NCBI GenBank assembly: GCA_022495995.1
Contig: JAFEMH010003615.1
Location: 47,501 to 111,500 of the forward strand
Source: Adenophora triphylla var. japonica
Lineage: Eukaryota; Streptophyta; Magnoliopsida; Asterales; Campanulaceae
DNA: 64,000 bases
Direction: 5' to 3'
Below are positions 1 through 11,301 of this stretch, piece after piece (the first letter of the stretch is position 1; every line of letters begins with the position of its first letter). The position numbers were made by a program, and so were the translations under genes. The notes below the pieces were generated by a model. It did not search any database. It saw only the letters and a program-made list of their open reading frames with translations, and was not told the DNA's origin.

Positions 1-1019
1 TGATACAATACTATCAATAATAATTTTTGGATGTTCATTACGACAATTGAATTAATCTAAAATTATTGCTCAAAGTACCTTCATATTGACATTCAAAAAA
101 GTAGGAAAATCATTTCGGGTCAGAGAGAGTATTTGTTATTATTAGATGTGTAATTTACTGCATGACACCCTATTTAAATGTTACATATTAAGTGATAAAA
201 TTAGGAAAATTAACCATGCTTATAAAGCAATCTACCTCAATCACCCTGAATCAAGTAAATGAAAGGTATTTGGCCTGGCGGCAGGTATTTGAACTATAAA
301 AACCAACACCCACTTGGTACATTAGATCCTTCCTACAACTATAGTCGTTTGAGTTGTGGGTGACCTGGGTTGAGTGAAGTAAATTGAACGATAATTGCCC
401 TTTGTCAGAATGCTTTAGCTCAAGCGGCATCAAAGTTGCCACTCCATAAGAAAGGTCAAGAGTTTAATGCCCACCGGTGTTCAAATCCCCTCCCTACAGG
501 GGCCCCTTCATAATAGACTAGGCAATTAAGCCACAAGATTGATGGTGAAGTAGGCTGGTTCTCTGTGGATGCTCGGGTAGTCATCTAATTCATTTTACCG
601 CATCACATTGTTTAACTAATGCATCTGTTGAATCCGTTCATGTGCATTTCTATGTTTTTGGTTGCTCCTCCATCAACTCGGTTTAAAGTTTGGAAGGGCT
701 ATTTATTTTACAGGTACAGTTTGAGTTACATACCTTTTGCTCGAAGAATTGTCTCAGACTTGATGATACGTCTTTTCGACACTGAATTTTAGTCTTCTTG
801 CTATCTGAGGATTGAGAACCATTCTTTGATTTGATTTTTATTTCATTCAAAAGTGGGCCATTACCACTAAGGCTTTGTATGGGCTATTATCTGAAAAAAA
901 TATCTGTATATTGTTTGGGTTGTTTTGTTCAAGTCTTATTGTTGCTTGTAATGCTTCATCCACTAATAAAAGTTTGTATTTTTTTTTTCTTAAAGTAAGT
1001 GTTGCATCGAAAGAAATTA
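1..1019. other. Intergenic DNA without a recognisable gene
   Basis: AT-rich DNA in which I see no credible coding frame. The one structured item is a possible tRNA-derived SINE head near 416-490, listed separately. A short poly(T) run lies near 978-989, just before the first MITE. Confidence 0.5.
416..490 (+). repeat. Possible tRNA-derived SINE head (A-box and B-box-like)
   Basis: TAGCTCAAGCGGC at 416-428 resembles an RNA polymerase III A box, and GGTGTTCAAATCCCC at 476-490 resembles a B box. The spacing of about 60 bp is as in tRNA-derived SINEs. No poly(A) tail or target-site duplication was found, and the sequence does not fold as a complete tRNA, so this is a weak call. Confidence 0.3.
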
Positions 1020-1300
1020 TCCCTCCGTCCCACCTTAGTGTAGACTAAGGTGGTGGGCACAATAACTAAGGAATATTATTAAGATAATGAAAATGTGTGG
1101 TAGAAAATGAAGAGAGAGAATGAGTGGAGTGAATAGTAGGTTGGTTGAATAAATTGTATGGTGAAAAATAAAGAAAGAGAATGAGTGGGTGGGGTAGGGA
1201 AAATAAAAAATAATAAAAAACTTTCTAATTTTGGCAGTCTACACTAAGGTGGGACGGACGAAAAAGGAAAGAAGTCTACACTAAGGTGGAACGGAGGGAG
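1020..1300. mobile_element. Stowaway-type MITE (Tc1/mariner class)
   Basis: The left end reads CCCTCCGTCCCACC and the right end GGAACGGAGGGAG, the usual Stowaway terminus, next to TA dinucleotides. The termini extend inward as an inverted repeat around GTCTACACTAAGG. The right terminus motif occurs twice (near 1237-1260 and 1272-1300), so the 3' end may be partly duplicated. There is no coding capacity. Confidence 0.8.
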
Positions 1301-2284
1301 TATATAGTTAAATGACAAAGCGGAAGCGAGAATGTCGGCTGAGTGACCTAAAATTGATACTTCCTGGGTCGATGCCCGAGCTGTTAATGGGGGCAACTGT
1401 CAATACCAATGAGTGCACTGGGAATGGCAATGGGGGCAGTTCGGGGCAGTTATACATCGTACCATCCCTATTTCCCAATTCAATTTTGTGCCCCATAACC
1501 GTCTCTTTCCCCGGCGGGTAATTAATTTTCCATATCATACCCATTTCCCACGGGTAGCAGTTAATTGGAGAATCCCCGCGGGAAATTAGTCAAACTAATA
1601 TTTTGTTTTAAAAAACTTTAGCGATAAAAAAAACTCAAAAATTAATTTTGATAAATGATAATTTTTCTACTTAAACTCATATAATCACATTCATGAGAGC
1701 TAAAAAAAATTAAATACTTGTGTATGACACAATTCATCAAACATAAGGAAAGATTCACTAGAATATAATATAAAAGAGGCTAAATTATATTAAATGCAAA
1801 CTAAATGAGACAAAAAACTAAGTAAATGATATGAAAATAATGCTATAAATGACTATGAAATAGCCATTTATCATCTATATCATGGGAAATACTTATATGA
1901 ATAAGAGTAAAATTTATATTACTAAAATAAGCAGTTCGGGTAACATTCGGTTCAGATAATGAGGCGGGTAATGCTAATACCAAAACCAAACCGTTTCCCA
2001 CTTTTTCATTTTGGTTATTCCCCATTACCCGCCCCATATCCAGTCAATTCAGTTAATAACCGTCAACTTCGATTCAATTCAGTTCGGATATCCACGGTTC
2101 GATTCAAAATTGTCATCCTCCCTCCCTACCTAGAGTGCACCGCACTAGTGTTTGTCATTTTTACAATAAAACCTTCCTACCCAATTTCTCTTTATATTTT
2201 ACTTTTCGTATTCACGATATTTATTTGTTCTTTTTTTTTTTTTTTTTAATTTTTGCGTAACGTAAAATTGATATTAGGTGGTTA
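1301..2284. other. Gene-free AT-rich stretch with possible hAT-like subterminal repeats
   Basis: I see no convincing coding frame. Segments near 1385-1590 and 1930-2110 hold repeated GGGTAAT and CCCGCC-type blocks in both orientations, as in the subterminal regions of some plant hAT elements. No paired ends or target duplication could be defined. A poly(T) tract sits near 2230-2248. Confidence 0.35.
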
Positions 2285-2872
2285 GACCATACACAACGGT
2301 GACCCTCAAGGGAGGGTCACCAGATAGGAGAAAACCCAAATAAAAAAAAAAAAAGAAAAGTCACGGAAATGATTTGCCCTAGCAATCGTGGCGATCCAAG
2401 GGTTGGCTTAGGTTGCCTCCTTACTTTTGCCACATGTCACCCAATAATTGGGTGGCATGTTTTTATATAAATATATTTTTAAAATTAATATATTTTATAT
2501 AATTATATAAAATAATAAAATAAAAAATATATCAAAATTCATAATTTTTTTATCTATAAATAATAAAATAAAAAATATATCAAGTAAATTATAAATTATG
2601 AATTTATAATTGTATGAGTAATTATTTTTAATAATTGTACGGGTAATTTTAGAAATATTATTACTAATACATTATTTAAAAAAAATAAAATGATAAGTAT
2701 TTTAGATAAGTTGAAGTAAAGAGAAATAAATATTTTATTAAAATGTTGGGTTGGGGTTGGGTCACTGATGGGAGTATAAATTATATAAGGTTGGGATTGT
2801 GTATATGAAAGTGAAAGAAATTAATATTTTATTAGAAGTTGGGTTGGGTCAGGGTCATTGATGTGGTTAGTC
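2285..2872. mobile_element. PIF/Harbinger-type MITE with TTA target duplication
   Basis: The element starts GACCATACACAACGGTGACC and its right end, reverse complemented, starts GACTAACCACATCAATGACC, an imperfect terminal inverted repeat. TTA flanks both ends (2282-2284 and 2873-2875), the target duplication expected for PIF/Harbinger. A 9-bp-arm hairpin (2299-2307 with 2312-2320) lies just inside the left end. A partly repeated GGGTTGGG/GGGTCA motif occurs near the right end. It is non-coding. Confidence 0.72.
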
Positions 2873-3095
2873 TTAGAAATTTAAAAAAAAATCAAACAAA
2901 AAGATTTTGGGTCTACCTTAAACGTGTCAATATCAATTCCATGGCACCGTTTCGGTAAACGTAACAATTGAACTAACGTTCCACCGCCTAACGTGGCGCG
3001 CGGCGCCCCTCACCCTGCCCCTCTCTTAATTTTCCTGCGTCTGCTTTAATTAACATTTTGCAGAGACGACCATCAGCTCAAGCGTACTCTCAACA

Positions 3096-3446
3096 ATGGC
3101 GAAAACTTTGACGCGGTTACTCTCAACGGCGGTGGAAATCTCCAAGCCCAAGATATCCCTACCTGAACCCAGATCCGACCCTATTATCGCCGCCAAGCGA
3201 CTCATTTCCTACACAATCGAGAAGCGTCAAAATCATCAGCAAGTGCCTGACAACCAAGAAGGATCTGTATCACAAACCGAATTATCGGAGCCCGATAAGG
3301 AATCCCAAGACGATCATGATGAGGATGACGAAGGCCAAGGGTATGAATTCGTCAATAAAGAGACTGGCGAGGTCGGTGGACCAAGAGGTCCTGAGCCTAC
3401 TCGATATGGAGATTGGGAAAAGGGTGGCCGTTGCTGCGATTTTTGA
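3096..3446 (+). CDS. SDHAF4: Succinate dehydrogenase assembly factor 4, mitochondrial
   Basis: A 116-residue single-exon frame. The family (DUF1674/SDHAF4) binds flavinylated SDHA in the mitochondrial matrix and promotes assembly of succinate dehydrogenase (complex II). Residues 1-20 ([16 protein letters not shown]...) are basic, hydroxylated and free of acidic residues until E14, like a mitochondrial targeting peptide. The middle, about 50-82, is acidic and low-complexity. The C-terminus holds the family signature: [20 protein letters not shown] around residues 87-106, then [10 protein letters not shown] to the end. Overall length fits plant members. The ATG in CAACAATGGCG is the first start and is followed directly by the presequence. 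GC-rich promoter-like DNA (about 2985-3030) lies upstream, and AATAAA-type polyadenylation motifs occur from about 3547 on. The call is firm. Nothing suggests damage. Confidence 0.93.
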   Translation: MAKTLTRLLSTAVEISKPKISLPEPRSDPIIAAKRLISYTIEKRQNHQQVPDNQEGSVSQTELSEPDKESQDDHDEDDEGQGYEFVNKETGEVGGPRGPEPTRYGDWEKGGRCCDF

Positions 3447-3695
3447 ATCCGAGGTTAGGGTTTCATTCGGCTAATTGTAATCGAATGTTTTCTTTTTCTT
3501 TTTCTTTTTGATGTTTTAGTTATCGTGGATTCGTGATGATTATTATAATAAATCTGTTGAACAAATGTTTGCATTTGGATTTTTGTTTAAATAAACATAT
3601 GCTCTACTCATGGGTGTTATTTGGAATTTTATTCTGCAAAACTATAGACAAGTATTAAAGAATGATCAATTTGACTTGGAAGATCAATTCATATC

Positions 3696-3789
3696 CATCC
3701 TGAAACGAATGTCCGATTTTTAGATTATTTTTTCAAATTTGCTCTTGATCGAGAGCAAATTTGTAATTTTTTCGACATTCATTTTGGGA
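3696..3789. repeat. Small foldback (inverted-repeat) element
   Basis: A perfect 12-bp inverted repeat, CAAATTTGCTCT (3734-3745) and its complement (3752-3763), is nested in a longer imperfect one (TCCTGAAACGAATGTCCGAT against the end near 3768-3789). The whole is a roughly 95-bp foldback, probably a minute MITE. It lies about 250 bp beyond the SDHAF4 stop, so it may fall within or just past the 3' UTR. Confidence 0.5.
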
Positions 3790-3928
3790 CATAGTAGTAT
3801 TTCTTTGAGTTTGTTAGTCACTTTTGGCCGTGAACTATTTAGTTTGCAGGCGAGAGCTGGATTTGTGTACTTGTTTATACTTTGAATCCTCTGATTATGA
3901 TGATAGTTTCACTCTCCCCTTATGTCTT

Positions 3929-4058
3929 GTCGAATATGTGAAATGTCTTTTGTTAACGTACTTGGCCCTCAGTTTGATACATGTGAATATAATTGGGGAA
4001 GTACTTGCAAGTTGCTGGAAGGTCGTGTCGAATATGTGAAATGTCTTTTGTTAACGTA
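3929..4058. repeat. 32-bp direct repeat pair
   Basis: The block beginning TGTCGAATATGTGAAATGTC and running through TTTTGTTAACGTA occurs at 3929-3960 and again at about 4026-4058, 97 bp apart and identical by eye. There are no flanking repeats. It looks like a recent local duplication in intergenic DNA. Confidence 0.7.
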
Positions 4059-4490
4059 GGTCGTGGAACGTGCTTCTAGATCATCTTCACTCAAGTTGAA
4101 GTCCTTGAAGATCACATTTTACCATTAGATACTCGTACACTGAGAGTAGCAAGTATAAGAATATTCCCCCATATCATTACCGATATTATTTACTCCATCC
4201 GTCCCTAAACATTCGTAGTCTATCCTTGTGAATCTCAGATTTATTCTATCTGAAAGGACACTTATTTAGATAAGCTTTTTATTCATGAAGCATACTCTGT
4301 TTTATAGTGCGACATATATTAAACATTGGTTTAATCCGTTGACTTTAAAGCAACATTGACCCCCTTTCTTTTTATTCAGCCAATAGTTGAGCCCTGACAT
4401 TTTGTACTTTCCATCTAACTGTATGTATAATACTATGAATATACTTAAAAATAAACATTTTCGAACTCAGGAGCACAACTGCCCATCAAA
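4059..4490. other. Intergenic stretch with a Stowaway end remnant
   Basis: Around 4190-4215 the motif TTACTCCATCCGTCCC is a one-sided Stowaway-like terminus with no matching right end nearby. No gene was recognised. The last 100 bp would have been the promoter and 5' leader of the RING-type gene remnant that follows. Confidence 0.4.
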
Positions 4491-4821
4491 ATGAACATTC
4501 ACAAAATCTTTCCCTTCTCTCTCCTCGTCTTCTTTTCTCTCTTCTCTTTCATTTCGTCAACGGCAGAAAAAACTTGCATTAACTCTGCTTGTAGATGGAA
4601 CGAACCCTTAATCCGTTTCCCGTTCTGGCTACAAAATCACCAACCAAAATCATGTGGCTATCCTGGTTTTGATCTATCCTGTGACTGACCCCACAAGCCA
4701 AACGACTAACAAATTACCCAACTCAGGAAAGTTCACTGTTCAAGCAATCGACTATGCCAAACAAGAAATACGGATTAATGATCCTGGTAACTGCCTTCCT
4801 CTTCGCTTACTATCCTTGAAC

Positions 4822-5024
4822 CAGGGCCGGCTCAGACATGGAACATTAGGTTCCTTCGCACAGGGCCCCAAATTTTGAAGAGCCCCAATTTTATATTTGT
4901 CCATTAAATTTATATATAATAAAACAGATTATTGTGTTAATTTTCTAAAGGGCAAATTGCAATTTAGGGTCTGAAGTCCATATTCTCATTTCGCAGGGCC
5001 TCTGTAATTATTGAGACGGGCCTG
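4822..5024. mobile_element. hAT-type MITE, 203 bp, with 8-bp target duplication
   Basis: The ends are CAGGGCCGGCTC and, inverted, CAGGCCCGTCTC. The flanks are identical 8-bp copies CCTTGAAC at 4814-4821 and 5025-5032. Removing the element rejoins the GUB_WAK coding sequence across the site, so this is an insertion into the former exon. There is no coding capacity. It holds one internal copy of a GCAGGGCC-like motif. Confidence 0.88.
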
Positions 5025-5102
5025 CCTTGAACCTCACAGGCTCTCCATTTAGAGGTGTTCATAATGAACCTCGTAAGTTTCTTAATCGCACTTATGATCT
5101 AT

Positions 5103-5206
5103 GATGCTCGCACTCTTTGGTTTACCTTGTCGGACCCTTGTCAACAATACTAAAATAGCAGTGTCCGACACGAGTACAGTGGGGTAAATCAAATAGTCCG
5201 AGCATC
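5103..5206. repeat. About 104-bp foldback MITE inside the RING pseudogene
   Basis: GATGCTCG at 5103 is mirrored by CGAGCATC ending at 5206. The arms continue inward (CTTTGGTTTACC against GGGGTAAATCAAA, and GTCGGAC against GTCCGAC). It interrupts the ectodomain coding sequence, which resumes as FDYTKYGINPIGCLGG just after it. No target duplication could be fixed. Confidence 0.6.
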
Positions 5207-5310
5207 AGAGCTTTTGATTACACAAAGTATGGTATAAATCCTATAGGTTGCCTTGGTGGTTCAAATTTTACGGTCTTCGCACCCGTTCCACCACCAAAAA
5301 TTGTCATAGA

Positions 5311-6200
5311 GTAGGGGTGTCAGGGATTCGGTTCAAACCACGATTTAAGATCAATCGAACCAAACCATGCATTTTAGCTCGGTTTCTTGGTTCATCTCGG
5401 TTTCAAATATATCATAAATACGTAATGAAGGAAACATTATAAAAATTCTAAGGAATCAGCTATTGGTTCATCTTCACCCCAAAGTGCACTCAACCCTTCA
5501 CCTCTGGCAATCATATCTTTCAAGAACTGTATTAGTCAAACTACACAAAATTCAAACATTTGTATAGTTACATGAGTTATATAAAATATAGGTATAATGA
5601 GTTACATTTTATAATAGTGTAGTATTATTTTATCGGCTTGAGATATTATCATATACATGAGTGATGAGTTATAATATACTAGTAAAAGTCCGTGTCCGAG
5701 GACACGTGGTATATAATTTTTTTAATTAAAAGTGAGGGCAAAATGGGAAAGGAACAACTTAATGAGGGTAAAATGGGAAAAATAGGAGGGAAAAGTTATT
5801 TTGAAAAAATAACTTTAGGATTCAAATTTTAGGAGGGAAAAGTTATTTTGAAAATTAAGGGTAAAATTGGAAATAAAGAACCTTGGCAGAATTTGAGGGG
5901 CAAAATGGGAAAAATTAATTGGGTACTGTTCATAGTACTGTTCATGGCAGTTGCCATTTATACTATAGATATTTAGAATTTTGTTCAGTTGAACTGTATA
6001 TTTATAGTAACATGAAATACATTCTATAGTATAATGAGGTACATCTAAATTGTGTATTATTTAATCAGCTTGAGATATTATCATATACACACATATTATA
6101 TATATACATGAGTTACTTGCTATAATAAAATTAGTTACAGTAAATTATATTTGGACTTGTGCGGTCTGACCCTAAGCAGATCCCAAATTTGATAGCTTTG
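5311..6200. other. Inserted and intronic AT-rich DNA within the RING pseudogene
   Basis: It starts near TAGGGGTGTCAGGGATTCGG, a terminus style seen in some hAT elements. Around 5680-5970 there is a further insertion-like block with a GTCC-GAGGAC hairpin and repeated AAAATGGGAAA units. No coding frame is credible. It probably occupies the original intron between the ectodomain and RING exons. Confidence 0.4.
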
Positions 6201-6593
6201 GTATATATCAAATGAGTGGTTGCAGGACTGGAGAAGCAAACGATATGCTATTACTGTGGCAGTTGGCGTTCCCGTACTGTTGTTAGCATTTTGGATGATA
6301 TGTTACATATATAGCCATGTTAAGGCTCGTCGCCAGCGAGACAATCCGTTAACTGAATTATCAGCCACAGTAGCAACCCAACCCATTATTCATTTAGGTC
6401 TCGATATGCCCACAATAGTTTCCTATCCAAAAACCATCCTCGGGGAAAGTTGTCGCTTGCCCAATCCTGATGACACCATTTGCTCAATATGCTTGTCTGA
6501 GTACTAGCCCAAGGAGATCCTCAAGAGAGTATTCCTGAGTGCCAACATTACTTTCATGCAGATTGTATTGATGAGTGGCTTAGACTAAATGGT

Positions 6594-8230
6594 GTAAATG
6601 TTGGGGCCGAGAATGATCCTATATCGTTTTCACAAGCCATGAGTTCTAAGGAATCGAACTTATGGTACAATGCCATGTAAGATGAAATAGAATCCATGAC
6701 ATCTAATCGAGTTTGTGATCTCGTTGACTTGCCTGATGGTGCCACAGTCATTGGATGCAAGTGGGTCTATAAAATAAAGAAAGACTCAGAAGGAAAAACG
6801 AGAGACATAAAGCAAGCTCGTTGCTAGGGGATTTACACAAAGGGAAGGAATTGACTACACTGAAACATTTTCTCCTGTATCCAAGAAAGATTCTCTGTGT
6901 GTAGAACTGCATCAAATGGATGTGAAAACAACATTCCCTAACGGTGATCTAGAGGAAGAGGTTTACATGAAACAACCTGAAGGATTCTCCTCTAAGGGGG
7001 ATGAACACTTGGTTTGCAAGCTCAATAAATTCATATATGGACTCAAACAAGCCTCTCGCCAATGGTATTTGAAATTTCATGAAGTTATCTTTTCATTTGG
7101 CTTTGAAGAGAACATCATGTATCATCGTATATACCAAAAGGTCAGTGGGAGTAAAACATGTTTCCTTGTATTATATGTGGATGACATTCTGCTTGCAACC
7201 AATGATAAGGGCTTACTATATAAAGTGAAACAATTTCTCTCAAAGAATTTTGATATGAAAGATATGGGTGAGGCATTTTATGCATTGACATTAAGATCCA
7301 TAGAGAAAGATCTCGAGGCATTTTGGGTTTGTCTCAAGAAACTTATATCAACAAAGTTTTAGAGAGGTTTCGGATCCAAGTGTAGCGCACATTGTGAAGG
7401 GTGACAAATTCAGTTTGGACCAATGTCCGAAAAATGATTTTGAGCGCACATTAAGATCCAAGTGTAGCGCACATTGTGAAGGGTGACAAATTCAGTTGGA
7501 CCAATGTCCGAAAAATGATTTTGAGCGGGAACAAATGAAGAACATTCCATATGCTTCAGCAGTTGGGAGCCTTATGTATGCTCAAGTTTGTACTAGGCCT
7601 GACATTGCATATGTTGTTGGAGTGTTAGGAAGATATCAGAGTAATCTAAGGATTGACCACCGGAGGATCGCAAAAAAAGTGATGAGATACCTTCAAGGTA
7701 CAAAGGACTACATGCTCATGTACAGACGGATCAATGATTTGGAAGTAGTTGGCTACTCTGACTCTGAATACGCCGGTTGCATGGATTCAAGAAAATCCAC
7801 TTCAGGATATGTTTTATGTTAGTCGGTGGAGCTATGTTTTGGAGAAGTGCAAAATAGACTTTGACTGCCACTTCCACCGTGTAGGCCGAGTTCGTGTCTT
7901 GTTTTGAGGCTACCCTACATGGTGTATGGTTGAGGAGTTTCATTTCGGGACTAAGAATTGTTGATTCAGTTGCCCGACCATTGAGATTACATTGTGACAA
8001 CTCAGCTACTGTATTTATGGCTAAAAACAACAAGAGTGGAAGTCGTAGTAAATACATCGACATCAAGTACTTAGCTATATAAGAGAACACATTAAAGAAA
8101 AGAAAGTGGTTATTTAACACATTAGCATCGAGTTGATGATTGTTGATCCTTTAACTAAAGGCATGCCACCAAAGAACTTTAAGGATCATGTAGAGAAAAT
8201 GGGACTTGGTTCCATAATGTGATATTTCAT
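6594..8230 (+). pseudogene. Ty1/copia polyprotein fragment (reverse transcriptase and RNase H), decayed
   Basis: Reverse transcriptase motifs are readable: WYNAM.DEIESM, GCKWVYKIKKDSEG, QMDVKTTFPNGDLEEEVYM (6910-6970), KFIYGLKQASRQWY, LYVDDILLATND (7170-7205). RNase H motifs follow: PYASAVGSLMYAQVCTRPDI (7540-7610), STSGYV (7800), then fragments to about 8200. Gag, protease and integrase are absent. A stretch of reverse transcriptase near 6900 is missing, and there are several stops and frameshifts. A local duplication of about 85 bp (near 7370-7440 and 7450-7525) repeats the coding sequence. It joins the RING pseudogene directly at its 5' side. Confidence 0.88.
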
Positions 8231-8760
8231 TATACGTAAGCTATTTCGATGAAACTTTTATGATGTTTGATTTTTCTCATATGATTTTGTGCACATTTTA
8301 TTTGAGAAAACATCATTTATGGATCCATAATAAACATATGATTTATTCATAAGTTAAGAGCTAGTGTCGAGGAGTTTAATATATTGTAATACATGTAAGA
8401 TAATACTCGCCACAAGAGTAACTATCGCCATGATTCATATATTAATTTTTTGACATGTTGGAGTTAAATGGACCAAGTGGAAGAATGTAAGAATTTTTCG
8501 TAACTATAGGGATCTCCAAGATTCCCGTTCATTATTTAGGGAATTTGATTTCTTTCCTAATTGTATATGGGAAATTAATTTCTGAATGTGGTCCATTTTA
8601 TTTATATGTTCAACCCAAATTGAGCGAATTTCTTTCGATCAATAGAGAATTTCTCTCAATCAAATTATTGTGTACGTGAACTTTGTGATGTGCAAAGGGA
8701 TATAAATAAGGGGGAAATTACCGGTGGATCCTCCATCCCAAGTCAAACGACCAATTAAGA
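8231..8760 (+). repeat. Copia 3' untranslated region and probable partial 3' LTR
   Basis: After the RNase H remnant, a purine-rich GACCAAGTGGAAGAA precedes TGTAAGAATTTTTC at 8486, a plausible polypurine tract and LTR start. A TATAAATAAGG box sits near 8700. No matching 5' LTR is in the window and the right end could not be found, so the LTR call is tentative. Confidence 0.4.
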
Positions 8761-9970
8761 CATGAATTTTGAAATTTAACCAACTAATCCGGCTTCATAA
8801 TCAAAATTCCACCTAGTCCTTCCTACCCAAAAATATAAAACTAACCCCCCCTCTCTCTCTTCTCTCACTTTCTCTCTCTACCAACCCTTCCCCTTCCCCT
8901 TCCCCTTCCCTTCCGGCGACCCTTCCCTCCCCTCCGGCGACCCTTCCATTTCCAACTCCGGTGACCCTCCCTTTCCTCTCTATTTCTTCATCCTTCCTTC
9001 AGATCTGGCCCTCCCTTCCTCTCTCTAACCTTCTCTACCCATCCGAATCCTCATCTCTTTCCTCGCCAGAATCAAAACCTATTCCCTCTCTTCCTCTACA
9101 TTATTTCGGTCTTTCAAATGCATTCAAGGAGCGCCATAGTCGCTGCCTGATTTGCTCTAGCCCTAGAAAACCAAATCCGACCATCTTCAATCGTTCTTGC
9201 ATATTTAAGAAACTCCGACCAAGTTCCTCCTCTTCGATCTACCCTCGAATGCATTGCTTCAAATTCCAGGTGTTGATGTCTTGCCGGAGGAGGACACCGG
9301 AAAAATGTTGTGACCATGGATGAAGTGTTTAATTAGAAAGTTTCAATGGAATTTAGGGCTAGAATTCGTTAATTGTTGTTTCATAATTGATAATTTTGTC
9401 AATTATTACCCCAGTTAGCGTTTATGTTTCTGAATTCAAGGCGCAGCTCTAGCTCGATTCTCATACAGGGTGTCAAGGTGTATCGTATCACATGTTAAAA
9501 GCCCTTGATTGTGTTTTGGTTAGGTCTTATATTTCAAGTTTACATGATTTTGGGTACATTTCTTATTAATTGATTACCTCAAAATCTTGCTTCATACATA
9601 ATGGTATAAAAAATAAAAAAGAATTTATGTATAATTGTCCAAGAAATTGTGTCAAACTTTAGATCCATTGTTGGCATCTTCTTGTTTTGTATCAATATTA
9701 ATGGAGGCATAATTGAAACATTCAAAGTCTGTAGAAATAACATTATGGGTGGATGCAAAGGTGGTTGCATCTTGTAATCTGCAATCGATCAAAATCACAA
9801 ATTATGAAGCTGAAATAAATTGTTGCACTTAATGGGCAAACATAGAGTTAAATGTATAATATCTTTCGGGTGATCATTTTCACCCTCAACATATTCTTAC
9901 GATCCCCCATGAACTAATTCAAATTGCTGGCAAACCTCTTGTTACGATCCCCCTTGAATTCAGAAATTAA
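8761..9970. other. Pyrimidine-rich and low-complexity intergenic DNA
   Basis: From 8850 to 8965 there are CT-rich tracts, including a CTTCCC minisatellite and three near copies of CCGGCGACCCTTCC. A 120-codon open stretch at 8961-9323 has biased Ser/Pro/Leu composition and no recognised domain. It could be a 5' leader or exon fragment of an unknown gene, but I would not annotate it as coding. 9330-9970 shows nothing I recognise. Confidence 0.4.
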
Positions 9971-9977
9971 CAAATAT

Positions 9978-10760
9978 GTCAAATAATCTCATAAAATTGA
10001 GACCATAAATGACAAATATGTCAAATAATTTCATAAAATTGCAAAATTTGAGGGCATTAATGACTAAAAACAACTGTGAACTTAACAAAAAACAACAGTG
10101 AACTTAAGTAAAAACAACTGTGAACATAACAAATGTCAAATAATCTCATAAAATTGCAAAAATAGAGGCCATAAAGGACTAAAACAACTGTGAACTTAAC
10201 AAAAAACAATAGTTAACGTAAGTAAAAACAATTGTGAACATAACAAATATGTCAAACAATCTCATAAAATTGCAAAAATAGAGGCCATAAAGACTAAAAC
10301 AATTGTGAACTTAACAAAAAACAACAGTGAACTTAACAAATAGGTTAAATAATCTCATAAAATTGAAAAAAAATAAAGGCTATAAAATACTAAAAACAAC
10401 TGTGAACTTAACTAAAACAACTGTGAACTTAACAAAAAACAACATTGAACTTAACAAATAGGTCAAATAATCTCATAAAATTGCAAAATAAAGGCTATAA
10501 AAGACTAAAAACAACTGTGAACTTAACTAAAAAAATCTGTAAATTAAGTAAATAATAGTCATTTTCATGCAGAAATTATGAATTTTGCTAAAACAACTGT
10601 GAACTTCTCTTAATTGTTATTGAAACAAATGTAAAAAAATAACTATGAACTTATCAAAAACAACTGTGAACTTTGTAACAATTGTGAACTTTGTAACAAC
10701 TGTGAACTTAATTAGAACAACTGAGAACTTAACAAATATATCAAATTTGTTCCAAATTAT
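9978..10760. repeat. Degenerate tandem array built on AACTGTGAACTTAAC
   Basis: A block starting GTCAAATAATCTCATAAAAT recurs at about 9978, 10020, 10135, 10251, 10344 and 10462, mostly 94-118 bp apart. Each copy is followed by an (A)AACAACTGTGAACTTAAC sub-repeat present one to three times. From 10590 on only the short GTGAACTT sub-repeats remain. The copies differ by indels and substitutions, so the array is old or evolves by slippage. It is strongly A-rich on the plus strand. Confidence 0.8.
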
Positions 10761-11301
10761 ATGTTGATGCTGCTAGTTTGATTCGTTTTGACGATACGAA
10801 TAACACAATGGTCTCAGATTTTTTTTTGAGTTCTAGATCTTAAGATATTTCATTTTAAAGTTTTGGGAGAAGAAAAAACGAAAAAGAAGGGGGAGAAAGG
10901 GACAACGAGCTGTCCCTTTGACATAAAGTGCAGGTGGCATTAACAATGACGTGGGTGGGCTTATAACCGATAGACCTGATGGTAAATTCATGAATTGTGT
11001 GTCCTTGGTGGTAGTTTTCATTAGGATGAGGGACTATTTGATAATTGCCCCATAAATAAGACACAATTCCCTTCATCTCGGGTCACCAAACCTACTATCA
11101 CCTTCAAAAATACAACACCATCACCGTAGAAATAGTTAAGGTTTAGAAACCTAAAAGTGTCTTCAGTCCGCCGGTCGATCGAAACCGATTTCGCATAGCA
11201 ATGATTGGAGGTATGATTCCTGTAGTTTCCTCTGATTATCTATAACATGTTCATGCTAATTAGATTAGGTCGGGGATAATCTAACAAATGGCACATGCAC
11301 G
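10761..11301. other. Intergenic stretch, possible first exon near 11201
   Basis: Nothing is certain here. An ATG at 11201 (ATGATTGGAG) is followed by a GTATGATT donor-like sequence, which could be a very short first exon, but no downstream exon could be tied to it. GC content rises around 11140-11200, as in a 5' leader. Confidence 0.25.

Larger units (their letters stand above)
4491..6598 (+). pseudogene. RING-H2 E3 ligase with GUB_WAK ectodomain (ATL21/22-like), broken
   Basis: Intact relatives are membrane E3 ubiquitin ligases: signal peptide, wall-binding-type GUB_WAK domain, transmembrane helix, cytosolic RING-H2. Exon 1 remnants run 4491-5310: a signal peptide, [28 protein letters not shown], then after a frameshift [30 protein letters not shown], and later NPIGCLGGSNFTVFA. 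Exon 2 remnants begin after an AG near 6224: a transmembrane segment (about 6250-6315), CSICLSEY, a premature stop near 6505, and in another frame [17 protein letters not shown] (about 6540-6590). So there are at least two frameshifts and a nonsense codon. A hAT MITE and a foldback element sit inside exon 1. The remnant ends where a copia fragment begins. Confidence 0.82.

Noticed and set aside
3824..4039. 71-codon open frame downstream of SDHAF4
   Set aside because: It starts in no clear context and overlaps a recent 32-bp direct repeat. No family resemblance.
8961..9323. 120-codon open frame in pyrimidine-rich DNA as a host gene
   Set aside because: Composition is biased Ser/Pro/Leu from CT-rich repeats, no domain is recognised, and there is no good start context or splice partner.
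9978..10760. CRISPR-like array
   Set aside because: Regular spacing is only approximate, spacers are themselves repetitive, and this is a plant nuclear locus.
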